64,000 nucleotides of DNA from Actinoplanes sp. L3-i22 (GTDB taxonomy: Bacteria; Actinomycetota; Actinomycetes; Mycobacteriales; Micromonosporaceae), in the NCBI RefSeq assembly GCF_019704555.1, contig NZ_AP024745.1, positions 2,104,001 through 2,168,000 on the forward strand, written 5' to 3'. Under the pieces are notes generated by a model. That model ran no database searches. It was not told the DNA's origin and saw only the letters and a list, made by a program, of their open reading frames with translations. The position numbers were made by a program, and so were the translations under genes. This document shows positions 8,559 through 17,168 of this stretch, piece after piece; the first letter of the stretch is position 1; each line of letters starts with the position of its first letter.

Positions 8559-10637
8559 TTATCCGCCGCCGGTCATCGAGGCGCCGGCGCCGTTCGTGGT
8601 GGCGAGGTACGTGGTGGCGGGCAACCGGCCATCGGCCGTACGGGAACCCTCAGCGACCTTGGGATCGGCGGACCGGAAGCTGACCGCCTCGCCCTGCCAG
8701 GAATTGTGGGTCGCCTTGACCGCGCCGGAAAGGACCTGCTCACCCTGGGTGTTGCCGAGCGCGACGTTGTAGCGCAGGGCGGCCGGCGCGGTGCCGACCG
8801 CGAACCCGAGGCCGGTGTTCTGGAACGCGGTGTTGTTACCGAGCGTGAGCGCCGCGGTGTTGCCCTCGTCGACGAAGCCGTGCCCGCCGTTGTTCCACGC
8901 GGCGTTGTGCCGGATCGTGTGCGCGGCGGCCGTGGACGGGGTGCCGCCGCCGATCGCGAAGCCGTTCGCGCCGTTGCGGAACGACCAGTTGTACTGCACG
9001 GTCACCGCGCTCGCGAAGTCGCCGAGGTTGATCCCGTCGCCGCCGTTGCGGAACGCCCGGTTGCCGCGCAGCTGGTTGCCGCCGCCGTCGCCGAACTGGA
9101 CCGCCAGCCCGGAGCCGCGGTTGTCGTGGAAGTCGCTGTCCAGAACCTGGTTCCCGCTGGTCCCGGCGTCGCGGAGCATCAGCCCGGCACTGCCGGCGCC
9201 GTGGATGACGAGGCGCTGAAAGAGATCATTTTTACAAGATTGGCAGACGTACGCCTGGCCGGGCGCGCCCGTGATCTCCAGGTCCCGCACGGTCCAATAG
9301 CTCGCTTGCTGGGTGATCGCCCACTTGTCGGCGGGGATGCCGGACATGTCGAGGATCGGGCGCTCGCCGGTGGCGGCGGTCAGCGTGATCCGCTTCGTGG
9401 CGGTGCCGCTCGTGGTGATCGTGATCGGACTCGTGGTCCTGTAGGTGCCGCCCCGAAGGGCGATCGTCTGGCCCGCTTTGACGGTGGCGACCGCCTTGGC
9501 GACGGTGGCGTAGGGGTGCTCGGCGGTGCCGTCACCACTGTCGTTGCCGGTCGGTGAGACGAAAATTTCGGCTTTTGTCGGAACTTTTGCCGATGTTGTG
9601 GTCGGGGCCGGCAGGGCGCTCGGTGGCGGCGTGGTCGCGGAGGCGGTGACCGCCGGCGGCGCGACCGACAGCGGAGCGCCCGGCTCGGCGGGGGAGTGGT
9701 AGACCGCGTACGCGAACCCGCCGCCCACCACGGCCGTCGCCGTTGCCGCCACCAGGACCTTGTTCTGCAGCGCGGCGACCAGCACGGTCCCCTTCGCGGC
9801 GGAGACCACGGCCGGCGCCGCCGACCCGCTGTGGATCGCCGCCTGCACGGCCGCGGTCAGCGCCAGCGGCACCGGCAGCGCGGCCATCCCGAGCAGCAGC
9901 TGCTCCGGCGGGACCAGCCCGCCCTGGCGGACCCGGCAGCGCGCGCAGTCCCGGACGTGCCGGGCCAGCCGCTTGCGCCAGACCGAGTCGGTGGTGCCGT
10001 CCCAGAACCGGACCAGGTCCGACAGCTCCGGGCAGAGCGGCCTGGCACGCAGTGCCCGGACCACCCCGCGGGCCAAATCCACCTGCGCCTTCATCCGCTG
10101 CACCCGGACCGCGGCGTGCTTCGGCTTGACCCCCAGCGAGGCGGCCAGCTCGGCCCGGCCGATCCGCCCGGACGCCTCCTGCCACCAGAGCGCGAGCAGC
10201 TCCCGGTCGGTGTCGTCGAGCCAGCGGCCGGCCTCGGCCAGCTCCCGGCGCTGCTCGGTGACGACCAGCTCGGCGGTGGTCCGCTCGGCGAAGTCGCCGG
10301 CCGGGTCGGCCACGTCGACCGGCTCCGGGTGGCGGCGCAGCAGGGTCATCTTGCGGGACCGCAGGTGCATCTGGACCTGCCGGTACGCGATCGCGACCAA
10401 CCATGACCGGAAGCGGTCAGGCTGACGCAGGGTGGTGAGTCCGCGGATCGCCTTCAGCATCGTCTCCTGGACGATGTCGTCGACGTCCGGGTGGCCGTCC
10501 AGGGCCCGCCCGACCACGTTGTAGATCAGCGGCAGGTGTCCGGTGACGAGCCGGTCGAGGGCGTCGAGATCGCCGGCCTGCGCGTCGCGGACCAGGTTCG
10601 TGGTGTCCCACGCGACCGTCGCCCGACTCTCCGACAC
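8559..10637 (-). CDS. ECF sigma factor-ZAS-TM-pectate-lyase-like fusion
   Basis: One 692-residue reading frame joins four modules. Residues 10-95 are sigma region 2 (PDVDDIVQETMLKAI, then FRSWLVAIAYRQ). Residues 125-190 are region 4. Residues 200-236 carry a zinc anti-sigma pattern C202-x24-H227-x3-C231-x2-C234. A hydrophobic helix at about 284-311 is followed by a Pro/Thr linker. From 358 there is a parallel beta-helix starting IFVSPTGNDSGDGT, with repeated NxAxxN turns resembling PL9 pectate lyases. The topology implies a membrane-held sigma factor with an extracytoplasmic pectin-binding or -cleaving sensor. The divergent neighbour is a pectinesterase, its likely target. Start GTG 10637. 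Release by proteolysis is inferred. Confidence 0.85.
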   Translation of the reverse strand: MSESRATVAWDTTNLVRDAQAGDLDALDRLVTGHLPLIYNVVGRALDGHPDVDDIVQETMLKAIRGLTTLRQPDRFRSWLVAIAYRQVQMHLRSRKMTLLRRHPEPVDVADPAGDFAERTTAELVVTEQRRELAEAGRWLDDTDRELLALWWQEASGRIGRAELAASLGVKPKHAAVRVQRMKAQVDLARGVVRALRARPLCPELSDLVRFWDGTTDSVWRKRLARHVRDCARCRVRQGGLVPPEQLLLGMAALPVPLALTAAVQAAIHSGSAAPAVVSAAKGTVLVAALQNKVLVAATATAVVGGGFAYAVYHSPAEPGAPLSVAPPAVTASATTPPPSALPAPTTTSAKVPTKAEIFVSPTGNDSGDGTAEHPYATVAKAVATVKAGQTIALRGGTYRTTSPITITTSGTATKRITLTAATGERPILDMSGIPADKWAITQQASYWTVRDLEITGAPGQAYVCQSCKNDLFQRLVIHGAGSAGLMLRDAGTSGNQVLDSDFHDNRGSGLAVQFGDGGGNQLRGNRAFRNGGDGINLGDFASAVTVQYNWSFRNGANGFAIGGGTPSTAAAHTIRHNAAWNNGGHGFVDEGNTAALTLGNNTAFQNTGLGFAVGTAPAALRYNVALGNTQGEQVLSGAVKATHNSWQGEAVSFRSADPKVAEGSRTADGRLPATTYLATTNGAGASMTGGG

Positions 10638-10740
10638 CGTCTCGCCCTCTCCGTAGTTCCCGCTCTCAAGCTCGCGAGCTGCGACAACGTCCTCCGGCCG
10701 GGGATCGGGCCGTATCGTGGCACGCCTTTCGGAGGGTCGT

Positions 10741-10764
10741 CAAAAATTCTTTCCAAGATTTTTG
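10741..10764. promoter_or_regulatory. AT-rich inverted repeat in sigma-pectinesterase gap
   Basis: CAAAAATTCTT and AAGATTTTTG form an inverted repeat with one bulged base around TCC, in otherwise very GC-rich DNA. It lies midway in the 204-base gap between the divergent sigma-fusion and pectinesterase genes. It is a candidate operator or part of the promoter pair; no clear sigma consensus could be assigned. Confidence 0.4.
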
Positions 10765-10841
10765 TTGTCGGCGGGGCGGGCCCGCATCTACGAAGTGCCG
10801 CCCTCCCCCAGGGGTGACAGCTTCCCCGAGAGGACATTGTT

Positions 10842-11816
10842 TTGTCGAGAACATCCCGAAAAGTCGCCATCGCCACACTGCTCGCCGCCGTCCCCGCGGC
10901 CGCGATCACGTACGCGGTGCTCCCCTCCGACGCGGCCACCACGACGGCGTACACCGTCGCCGCCGACGGCACCGGGAAGTACCGGACCGTGCAGGCCGCC
11001 GTCGACGCGACGACCAGCGGAACGATCACCATCAAGCCGGGCACGTACCGGGAGATCGTCACGATCCCGGCCACCAAGTCGCACCTCTCGCTGGTCGGCG
11101 GCGGCGCCTCGGCGAACGACGTGGTGATCGTGAACAACCGCGGGGCGGCGACCTACGGCACGTTCTACACCCCGACGATGTACGTCTACGGCGACGACTT
11201 CCTGGCCCGGAACCTGACCGTCGCGAACGACTTCGACGAGACCGGCCTGACCAGCGGCACCCAGGCCGTCGCGCTGCGGGTGGACGGCGAGCGCGCCCAG
11301 TTCAACTCGGTCAAGCTGCTCGGCGACCAGGACACCGTGCTGGTCAACGACGGCGCCCGGGCGTACTTCGCCGGCGCGTACATCGAGGGCACGGTCGACT
11401 TCATCTTCGGCGGCGGGACCGCGGTCTTCAACGCCTGCAAGATCTACGAGAAGCGGACCACCGGCGGCCCGATCACCGCGGCCAGCACCCCGGCGACCCA
11501 GACCTACGGCTTCCTGTTCTACAAGTCCACGATCACCGGCAAGACGAACGCCACCACCCAGCTCGGCCGCCCGTGGCGGGCCGCCGGCCAGGTGGTCTTC
11601 CGGGAGACCAGCCTGAGCGCGACGATCGCCACCGGCCAGCCGTGGATCGACATGTCCGGCAACAAGTGGCAGAGCGCCCGCTTCTTCGAGTACGCGAACA
11701 CCGGCGCGGGCGCGACCACCAACGGCAACCGCCCGCAGCTGACCGCCGCGAAGGCGGCGAGCTACACGCCGCAGAAGTACCTGGCCGGCACCGACGGCTG
11801 GAACCCGATCGGCTAG
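10842..11816 (+). CDS. Secreted pectinesterase (carbohydrate esterase family 8)
   Basis: A 324-residue exported enzyme started at a TTG behind AGAGGA. The signal peptide is about residues 1-31 (RKVAIATLLAAVPAAAITYA). Family motifs follow: TIKPGTYRE, QAVALRVDGERAQF, LLGDQDTVL, GTVDFIFGGG (which holds the catalytic Asp) and LGRPWR (which holds the Arg). It demethylesterifies homogalacturonan outside the cell, preparing pectin for lyases. It is divergent from the sigma factor that carries a pectate-lyase-like domain, suggesting substrate-sensing control. Its stop overlaps the convergent oxidase stop by four bases. Confidence 0.93.
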   Translation: MSRTSRKVAIATLLAAVPAAAITYAVLPSDAATTTAYTVAADGTGKYRTVQAAVDATTSGTITIKPGTYREIVTIPATKSHLSLVGGGASANDVVIVNNRGAATYGTFYTPTMYVYGDDFLARNLTVANDFDETGLTSGTQAVALRVDGERAQFNSVKLLGDQDTVLVNDGARAYFAGAYIEGTVDFIFGGGTAVFNACKIYEKRTTGGPITAASTPATQTYGFLFYKSTITGKTNATTQLGRPWRAAGQVVFRETSLSATIATGQPWIDMSGNKWQSARFFEYANTGAGATTNGNRPQLTAAKAASYTPQKYLAGTDGWNPIG

Positions 11817-13105
11817 GCGCGATCCCGCTCCGGAGCCGGCGTCTCGACGGGACGCAGCCGGTCCCGGGTGATGTCCGCGATCGTGCGGGCGCCGGTGAGC
11901 GCCATGGTCAGATCCAGCTCGGCGAGCACGTTGCGGATCACCTCGGCGACACCGTGCGCGCCGGCCAGCGCGAAGCCGTACAGGTGCGGGCGGCCCAGCA
12001 GCACCGCGTCCGCGCCGAGCGCCAGGGCGGTGAACACGTCCGCGCCGGTCCGGATCCCGCTGTCGAACAGCAGCGTGGGCTCCGGCCCGAGCGCGGCGCG
12101 GATCCGGACCAGCGCGTCCAGCGACGCCACCGCGTTGTCGACCTGCCGCCCGCCGTGATTCGAGACCACCACGGCGGCGGCGCCGATCTCGAAGGCGCGG
12201 CGTGCGTCGTCCGGATGCAAAATCCCCTTGAGTACGAACGGAAGCCCGGTCCGCTCCGGCAACGTGGCCAGGTGCTCCCAGTTCAGCCCGGGGTTGGAGT
12301 AGATGTCCAGGAACGTCTCCACGCTGGCCCGGGGCGCCGGCGAGCGCAGGTTCGCCCAGAACGGGCCGGGGTGGTTGCGCGACATCGCGATCAGCGCCCG
12401 GATCGCGCCGAGCGTCACCCGCGGCCGCTCCCGCGGCTGCTTCGCCCGCTCGGCGGCGATCTCCCGGAACACCGGGTCGGAGGTGTACTGGGCGATCCCG
12501 AGCCCCTTGGCGAACGGCAACGAGCCCAGGTTCAGGTCCTGCGGCCGCCAGCCCAGCACCGTGGTGTCCAGGGTCACCACCAGCGCGCCGGCCCCGACCC
12601 GCTCGGCCCGGGCGATCAGGCTGTCGACCAGCCGCTCGTCCTTGCTCCAGTAGAGCTGGAACCAGCGCGGGGTGTCGCCCATCGCGGCCGCGCTCGCCTC
12701 CATCGGATGGCAGCCCTGGTTGGAGAAGACGTACGGCGTGCCGGTCGCGGCGGCGCCGGTGGCGATCGCGACGTCGCTGTCCCGGCCCATCAGCGCGGCG
12801 GCGCCGACCGGGGCCAGCAGCACCGGGCTCGGCAGGCGCGTGCCGAGCAGGTCCACCGAGAGGTCCCGGTCGACCGCGCCGGCCGCCATCCGCGGCTCGA
12901 TCGCCCACCGGTCGAACGCCTCCCGGTTGCGCCGCACGGTCCGGCCCTCGCCCGCCCCGCCGGCCACGTACGCCCAGGCCTCGGCGCTGCTCACCCGTTT
13001 CGCGCGGCGCTCCAGCTCGGCGAAGTCGGTCGGCACGACCGGGCGGCGGCCCAGCGTTCCGGCCCGGTAGAGGGTCGACTGACGGGCCAGTCCGGTGTCC
13101 GGCAT
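11813..13105 (-). CDS. FMN-dependent alpha-hydroxyacid oxidase (lactate 2-monooxygenase type)
   Basis: A 430-residue TIM-barrel flavoenzyme. I chose the ATG at 13105 because GAGGAG lies eight bases ahead and family homology begins at MPDTGLARQ. FMN and substrate residues are visible: PVGAAALM, FSNQGCHPMEA, the active-site SNHGGRQVDN (its His is the catalytic base), FDSGIRTGADV and LGADAVLLGRPHLYG. The length and the internal insertion (about 190-260) resemble lactate 2-monooxygenase more than glycolate oxidase, but the substrate is not proven. It probably oxidises lactate or a related acid in the cytoplasm. The 5' end is close to the divergent dinB gene. Confidence 0.85.
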   Translation of the reverse strand: MPDTGLARQSTLYRAGTLGRRPVVPTDFAELERRAKRVSSAEAWAYVAGGAGEGRTVRRNREAFDRWAIEPRMAAGAVDRDLSVDLLGTRLPSPVLLAPVGAAALMGRDSDVAIATGAAATGTPYVFSNQGCHPMEASAAAMGDTPRWFQLYWSKDERLVDSLIARAERVGAGALVVTLDTTVLGWRPQDLNLGSLPFAKGLGIAQYTSDPVFREIAAERAKQPRERPRVTLGAIRALIAMSRNHPGPFWANLRSPAPRASVETFLDIYSNPGLNWEHLATLPERTGLPFVLKGILHPDDARRAFEIGAAAVVVSNHGGRQVDNAVASLDALVRIRAALGPEPTLLFDSGIRTGADVFTALALGADAVLLGRPHLYGFALAGAHGVAEVIRNVLAELDLTMALTGARTIADITRDRLRPVETPAPERDRA

Positions 13106-13151
13106 CGCGAGGCTCCTCAAGTTGTCGGACCCCCTGCGTAGGCTGCGGGTC

Positions 13152-14969
13152 GTGAGGGGGGATCCGAGCATTCTGCATGTCGACCTGGATGCGATGTTCG
13201 CCGCCGTCGAGCAGCGGGACAAGCCCTCCCTGCGCGGAAAGCCGGTCGTGGTCGGTGGCGTCGCCGGGCGCGGCGTGGTGTCCACCGCGTCGTACGAGGC
13301 CCGCGTCTTCGGGGTGCGCTCCGCGATGCCGATGGCCCAGGCCCGCCGGCTGGCCCCGTGGAGCACCGCCTACCTGTCCCCGCGCTTCGCCGCCTACAAG
13401 CGCACCAGCCAGGTCGTGATGGCCCTGCTCGCCACGGTCTCCCCGCTGATCGAGCAGGTCAGCATCGACGAGGCGTACGTGGATCTCGCCGTCACCGACC
13501 ACGACCGCAGCGTCGCGGGGGTGACCGCGCTCGCCCTCGACCTGAAGACCCGGATCGCCACCGCCACCGGCGGCGTCACCGGCTCGATCGGCGCCGCGTC
13601 CTCCAAGCTGTTGGCGAAGATCGGCTCGGACCTGAACAAGCCGAACGGCCTGACCGTCGTCCCGCCCGGCGACGAGCTGGCCTTCCTGCACCCGCTGCCG
13701 GTCAGCAAGCTCGGCGGCGTCGGCCCGGCCACCGAGCAGCGGCTGCACCGCTCCGGCATCCGCACGGTCGGGCACCTGGCCGCGGTCCCCCTGGACGATC
13801 TCGTCGACTGGTTCGGCCAGTCCCACGGCGCCGGGCTGTTCCGGCTGGCCCGGGCGCAGGACGACCGGCCGGTGGTGAGCGAGCGGGAGGCGAAGTCGGT
13901 CTCCGCGGAGGAGACGTTCGACATCGACGTCACCGACCCGGTCCGCCTGCGGCACGAGCTGGACCTGCTGTCCGCCCGGGTCGCGGGCCGCCTGCGCGCC
14001 GGCGGGCTGGCCGGCCGCACGGTCAACATCAAGGTCCGCCACGGCGACTTCACCACGATCACCAGGGCGGTCACCCGGGACCACCCGACCGACGACGGCC
14101 GCCTGATCGCCCAACTGGCCCGCCGCCTGCTCACCGAGGTCAACACGTCCGGCGGCATCCGCCTCCTCGGCGTGGGCGTGTCGACTCTGACCGACTTCGC
14201 CCAGGACGACCTCTTCACCGACGACCCCGGCGCCGACCTCTTCAACACATTCCCACCCGCCACAGATGTCCCCGACGAGCCAGCAATGGCCGCCGCCCAC
14301 CCCGCCACCTATTTCGCCGCCGCCCACCCCGCCGCCAGTCAGCCCGTTTCCGCCGGCCTTCCCGTCGCCGCCCAGCCCGCCGCCAGTCAGCCCGTTTCCG
14401 TCGGCCTTCCCGTCGCCGCTGGCCAGCCCGTCGCCGGCCAGCACGCTGCCACCGGCCAACCCCCTGCCCCCGGCCGGCCCTCTGCCGTCGCCGCCGCCCG
14501 TCACACCCCGAGCCCCACCGCCGACCTGCCACCTCCCTCTCCGGCCTCGCTGGCCCCTCCGGCCGCCTCGTCCCCTTCAGCCGCCTCGGTTCCTCCGGCA
14601 GCTTCGGCCGCTGAGGCACCACCCGGGCCTCAGCTCTCCGAGCCGCCAGGTCTGTCCTCGCCGTCGGCCGATCAGCCGCCGGGCCCGTCGTCAGTGGCGG
14701 ACGAGCCCTCGTCGCCGGTGCACCAGCCGCCGGCCTCTCCGGTCGACGCCGCTGCGGTGGAAGGGGCCGAGGCGGAGCCGGTGTTCTGGCGGCCAGGCCA
14801 GGACGTGCTGCACGACGAGCTCGGCGCGGGCTGGGTGCAGGGGAGCGGACTCGGCCGCGTGACGGTCCGCTTCGAGGGCCCGCGAACCGGTCGCGGCCCC
14901 GTGCGCACCTACGCCGTCGACGACCCGCAACTCCACGCCACCGACCCGCCCGACTGGGTCGAAGCCTGA
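13152..14969 (+). CDS. dinB: DNA polymerase IV (Y family) with extra C-terminal domain
   Basis: About 605 residues when started at the GTG at 13152; an ATG at 13095 would overlap the divergent oxidase gene. The polymerase core (1-360) has ILHVDLDAMFAAVEQ, SIDEAYVDL with the metal ligands, GSIGAASSKLLAKIGSDLNKP, and a little-finger domain. It performs error-prone translesion synthesis. A linker rich in Pro, Ala and Ser (about 365-535) contains a 16-residue tandem repeat. A compact C-terminal domain (about 540-605) includes FWRPGQDVLHDELGAGWVQG and VTVRFEGP. This tail looks Tudor/SH3-like and occurs in other actinobacterial DinB proteins as far as I recall; it may bind a partner or DNA. Confidence 0.9.
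   Translation: MRGDPSILHVDLDAMFAAVEQRDKPSLRGKPVVVGGVAGRGVVSTASYEARVFGVRSAMPMAQARRLAPWSTAYLSPRFAAYKRTSQVVMALLATVSPLIEQVSIDEAYVDLAVTDHDRSVAGVTALALDLKTRIATATGGVTGSIGAASSKLLAKIGSDLNKPNGLTVVPPGDELAFLHPLPVSKLGGVGPATEQRLHRSGIRTVGHLAAVPLDDLVDWFGQSHGAGLFRLARAQDDRPVVSEREAKSVSAEETFDIDVTDPVRLRHELDLLSARVAGRLRAGGLAGRTVNIKVRHGDFTTITRAVTRDHPTDDGRLIAQLARRLLTEVNTSGGIRLLGVGVSTLTDFAQDDLFTDDPGADLFNTFPPATDVPDEPAMAAAHPATYFAAAHPAASQPVSAGLPVAAQPAASQPVSVGLPVAAGQPVAGQHAATGQPPAPGRPSAVAAARHTPSPTADLPPPSPASLAPPAASSPSAASVPPAASAAEAPPGPQLSEPPGLSSPSADQPPGPSSVADEPSSPVHQPPASPVDAAAVEGAEAEPVFWRPGQDVLHDELGAGWVQGSGLGRVTVRFEGPRTGRGPVRTYAVDDPQLHATDPPDWVEA
14331..14418 (+). repeat. 48-bp tandem repeat inside the dinB linker
   Basis: A 40-base segment at 14331-14370 recurs at 14379-14418 with one change (C to T), giving a 48-base period. 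Because 48 is a multiple of three, the copies encode the repeated residues AASQPVSxGLPVAA without shifting the frame. It looks like recent slippage or unequal recombination. Confidence 0.85.
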
Positions 14970-15289
14970 TTCTATCGACGATTCGGCGGCCGCTTGAGTT
15001 ATCCACACTGGGCGGCTGTCCACAGGCGACCAGCACGATCTTGGGGATTTAGGGCAGGCTTGATCCCAGTGGAGGTGGCCCCCCTCTGGGAGGGCGGGTC
15101 CTGTTCTTTTTAAGTCGGCCCCGTAATCGCCGTACCCCGCAATCGGGTTTGATCTTGAGGGTTTTGTGCCGGGATGTGCGGATGGCGCGACGCGCTGGGG
15201 TTGACCGAGAACGATGCGTGTGGCGCGGGTTGGCAAGGCGATTCGGGGGGAGTACGAACGGATCGAACGCATCACCGCAGGAGGCCGGA
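14970..15289. other. Intergenic region dinB-ctaD
   Basis: A 320-base gap with no convincing gene. It holds the dispersed element at 14999-15100, a T-rich stretch at 15105-15114 and the leader of ctaD. I see no clear sigma consensus. GCAGGAGG just before 15290 is the ctaD ribosome site. Confidence 0.5.
14999..15100 (+). repeat. Dispersed intergenic element, copy A (TTATCCACA...TGTCCACAGGC)
   Basis: The element begins with TTATCCACA, then TGTCCACAGGC, then a GATCTT block and a final CCCCCTCTGGGAGGGCGGG segment. The same ordered blocks recur at 20688-20785 in the same orientation, with divergent bases in between. Both copies are intergenic. The first block equals the DnaA-box consensus, but one box does not make an origin. 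It could be a genus-specific dispersed repeat or a small non-autonomous element. Confidence 0.6.
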
Positions 15290-17032
15290 ATGACCACCGT
15301 TGCGCCGCGGCCGATTCAAAAACGTCCCTGGCCGGTTCGCCGCGAGGTGCGCGGTTCGTGGCTGGCCCGCACGATCAGAACCACCGATGCCAAGCAGATC
15401 GGCATCATGTACATGGTCACGGCGTTCGCGTTCTTCATGGTCGGCGGCCTGATGGCGCTGCTGATGCGGGCCGAGCTGGCCCGCCCGGGGATGCAGATCC
15501 TGTCGCCCGAGCAGTACAACCAGATGTTCACCATGCACGGCACGATCATGCTGTTGCTGTTCGCGACCCCGATCCTGTTCGCTTTCGCGAACTTCGTCGT
15601 CCCGCTCCAGATCGGCGCGCCGGATGTGGCGTTTCCCCGGCTGAACGCGTTCGCCTACTGGCTGTATCTGTTCGGTGGGACGATCGCGATCGCCGGTTTC
15701 GCGCTGCCCGGCGGCGCCGCCGACTTCGGCTGGACGGCGTATGTGCCGCTCAGTGGCGGCATGCACTCCCCGGGGACCGGCGGCAACATGTGGGTCGTCG
15801 GGCTGGCGATCTCCGGGCTGGGCACGATCCTCGGCGCGGTCAACATGATCACCACGATCCTGTGCCTGCGCGCGCCCGGCATGACCATGTTCCGGATGCC
15901 GATCCTGACCTGGAACATCCTGCTCACCAGCCTGCTCGTGGCCCTGGTCTTCCCGTTCCTGGCGGCGACGCTGTTCGCGCTGGCCGCCGACCGGATCCTG
16001 GAGGCCCAGGTGTTCAATGTGGACACCGGCGGCCCGATGCTCTGGCAGCACCTGTTCTGGTTCTTCGGACACCCCGAGGTGTACGTGGTGGCCCTCCCGT
16101 TCTTCGGGATCATCACCGAGGTCATCCCGGTGTTCAGCCGCAAGCCGGTGTTCGGGTACAAACCCCTGGTCGCGGCCACACTGCTGATCTCCGGGCTGTC
16201 GATGAGCGTCTGGGCGCACCACATGTTCGCCACCGGTCAGGTGCTGCTGCCGTTCTTCAGCCTGCTCAGCTATCTGATCGCGGTGCCGACCGGGATGAAG
16301 TTCTTCGTCTGGATCGGCACCATGTGGCGCGGCCAGTTGTCGTTCGAGACGCCGATGCTGTTCGCGATCGGGTTCCTGGTGACGTTCCTGCTCGGCGGGC
16401 TGACCGGGGTGCTGCTGGCCTCGCCGCCGGTCGACTTCCACGTCCACGACTCGTACTTCGTGGTGGCGCACTTCCACTATGTCCTGTTCGGCACGATCGT
16501 GTTCGCGGTGTTCGCCGGCATCTACTTCTGGTTCCCGAAGATGTTCGGGCGGATGCTCGACGACCGGCTCGGCAAGGTCCACTTCTGGCTGACGTTCATC
16601 GGGTTCCACATGACGTTCCTGGTGCAGCACTGGCTGGGTGCCGAGGGGATGGCCCGGCGGTACGCGGACTACCTGCCCAGCGACGGGTTCACCACGCTGA
16701 ACACCGTCTCGACGATCGGCTCGTTCATCCTCGGGGCGGCGACCCTGCCGTTCCTCTACAACGTGTGGAAGTCGTACCGGGCCGGGGAGCCGGTGACGGT
16801 GGACGACCCGTGGGGGTACGGGAACTCGCTGGAGTGGGCGACCTCGTGCCCGCCGCCGCTGCGCAACTTCGACCGGATGCCGCGGATCCGGTCGGAGCGG
16901 CCGGCGTTCGACGCGAAGTTCCCGCAGCTCGCGGTCGCGGGGAGCGGGGGGACGCCGACGGAGGGCTCGTTGGTGCACGGGGAGGACCTGTCGGACGAGC
17001 GCGAGGCGGCCCGAAAGCAAGCGAACGGATAA
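15290..17032 (+). CDS. ctaD: Cytochrome c oxidase subunit I (heme-copper oxidase)
   Basis: A 580-residue subunit with about twelve membrane helices. The start is the ATG at 15290 behind GCAGGAGG; the longer upstream frame is not coding. Visible hallmarks include the low-spin heme His in [18 protein letters not shown] with the CuB His and cross-linked Tyr, [11 protein letters not shown], and [10 protein letters not shown] with the heme ligands. It reduces oxygen and pumps protons in the aa3 branch. No other oxidase or cytochrome c genes lie nearby, so this is an orphan copy, perhaps a paralogue used under particular oxygen conditions. The soluble C-terminal tail is long. Confidence 0.95.
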   Translation: MTTVAPRPIQKRPWPVRREVRGSWLARTIRTTDAKQIGIMYMVTAFAFFMVGGLMALLMRAELARPGMQILSPEQYNQMFTMHGTIMLLLFATPILFAFANFVVPLQIGAPDVAFPRLNAFAYWLYLFGGTIAIAGFALPGGAADFGWTAYVPLSGGMHSPGTGGNMWVVGLAISGLGTILGAVNMITTILCLRAPGMTMFRMPILTWNILLTSLLVALVFPFLAATLFALAADRILEAQVFNVDTGGPMLWQHLFWFFGHPEVYVVALPFFGIITEVIPVFSRKPVFGYKPLVAATLLISGLSMSVWAHHMFATGQVLLPFFSLLSYLIAVPTGMKFFVWIGTMWRGQLSFETPMLFAIGFLVTFLLGGLTGVLLASPPVDFHVHDSYFVVAHFHYVLFGTIVFAVFAGIYFWFPKMFGRMLDDRLGKVHFWLTFIGFHMTFLVQHWLGAEGMARRYADYLPSDGFTTLNTVSTIGSFILGAATLPFLYNVWKSYRAGEPVTVDDPWGYGNSLEWATSCPPPLRNFDRMPRIRSERPAFDAKFPQLAVAGSGGTPTEGSLVHGEDLSDEREAARKQANG

Positions 17033-17168
17033 TTCGGACCAAAGCGGTAGATAGCCGCATTTGCCGGTATGCCCGAATGATGAGTGACTACTGAGGCTCC
17101 CGTAGCCGGATTTAGGGCTAGTCCGATGAAACGTCGGACACTTCCTCCTATGTCCGGAAGGATGCTTC

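Noticed and set aside
14999..15007. DnaA box suggesting a replication origin
   Set aside because: A single box as part of a dispersed element, with no dnaA/dnaN genes or box cluster nearby.
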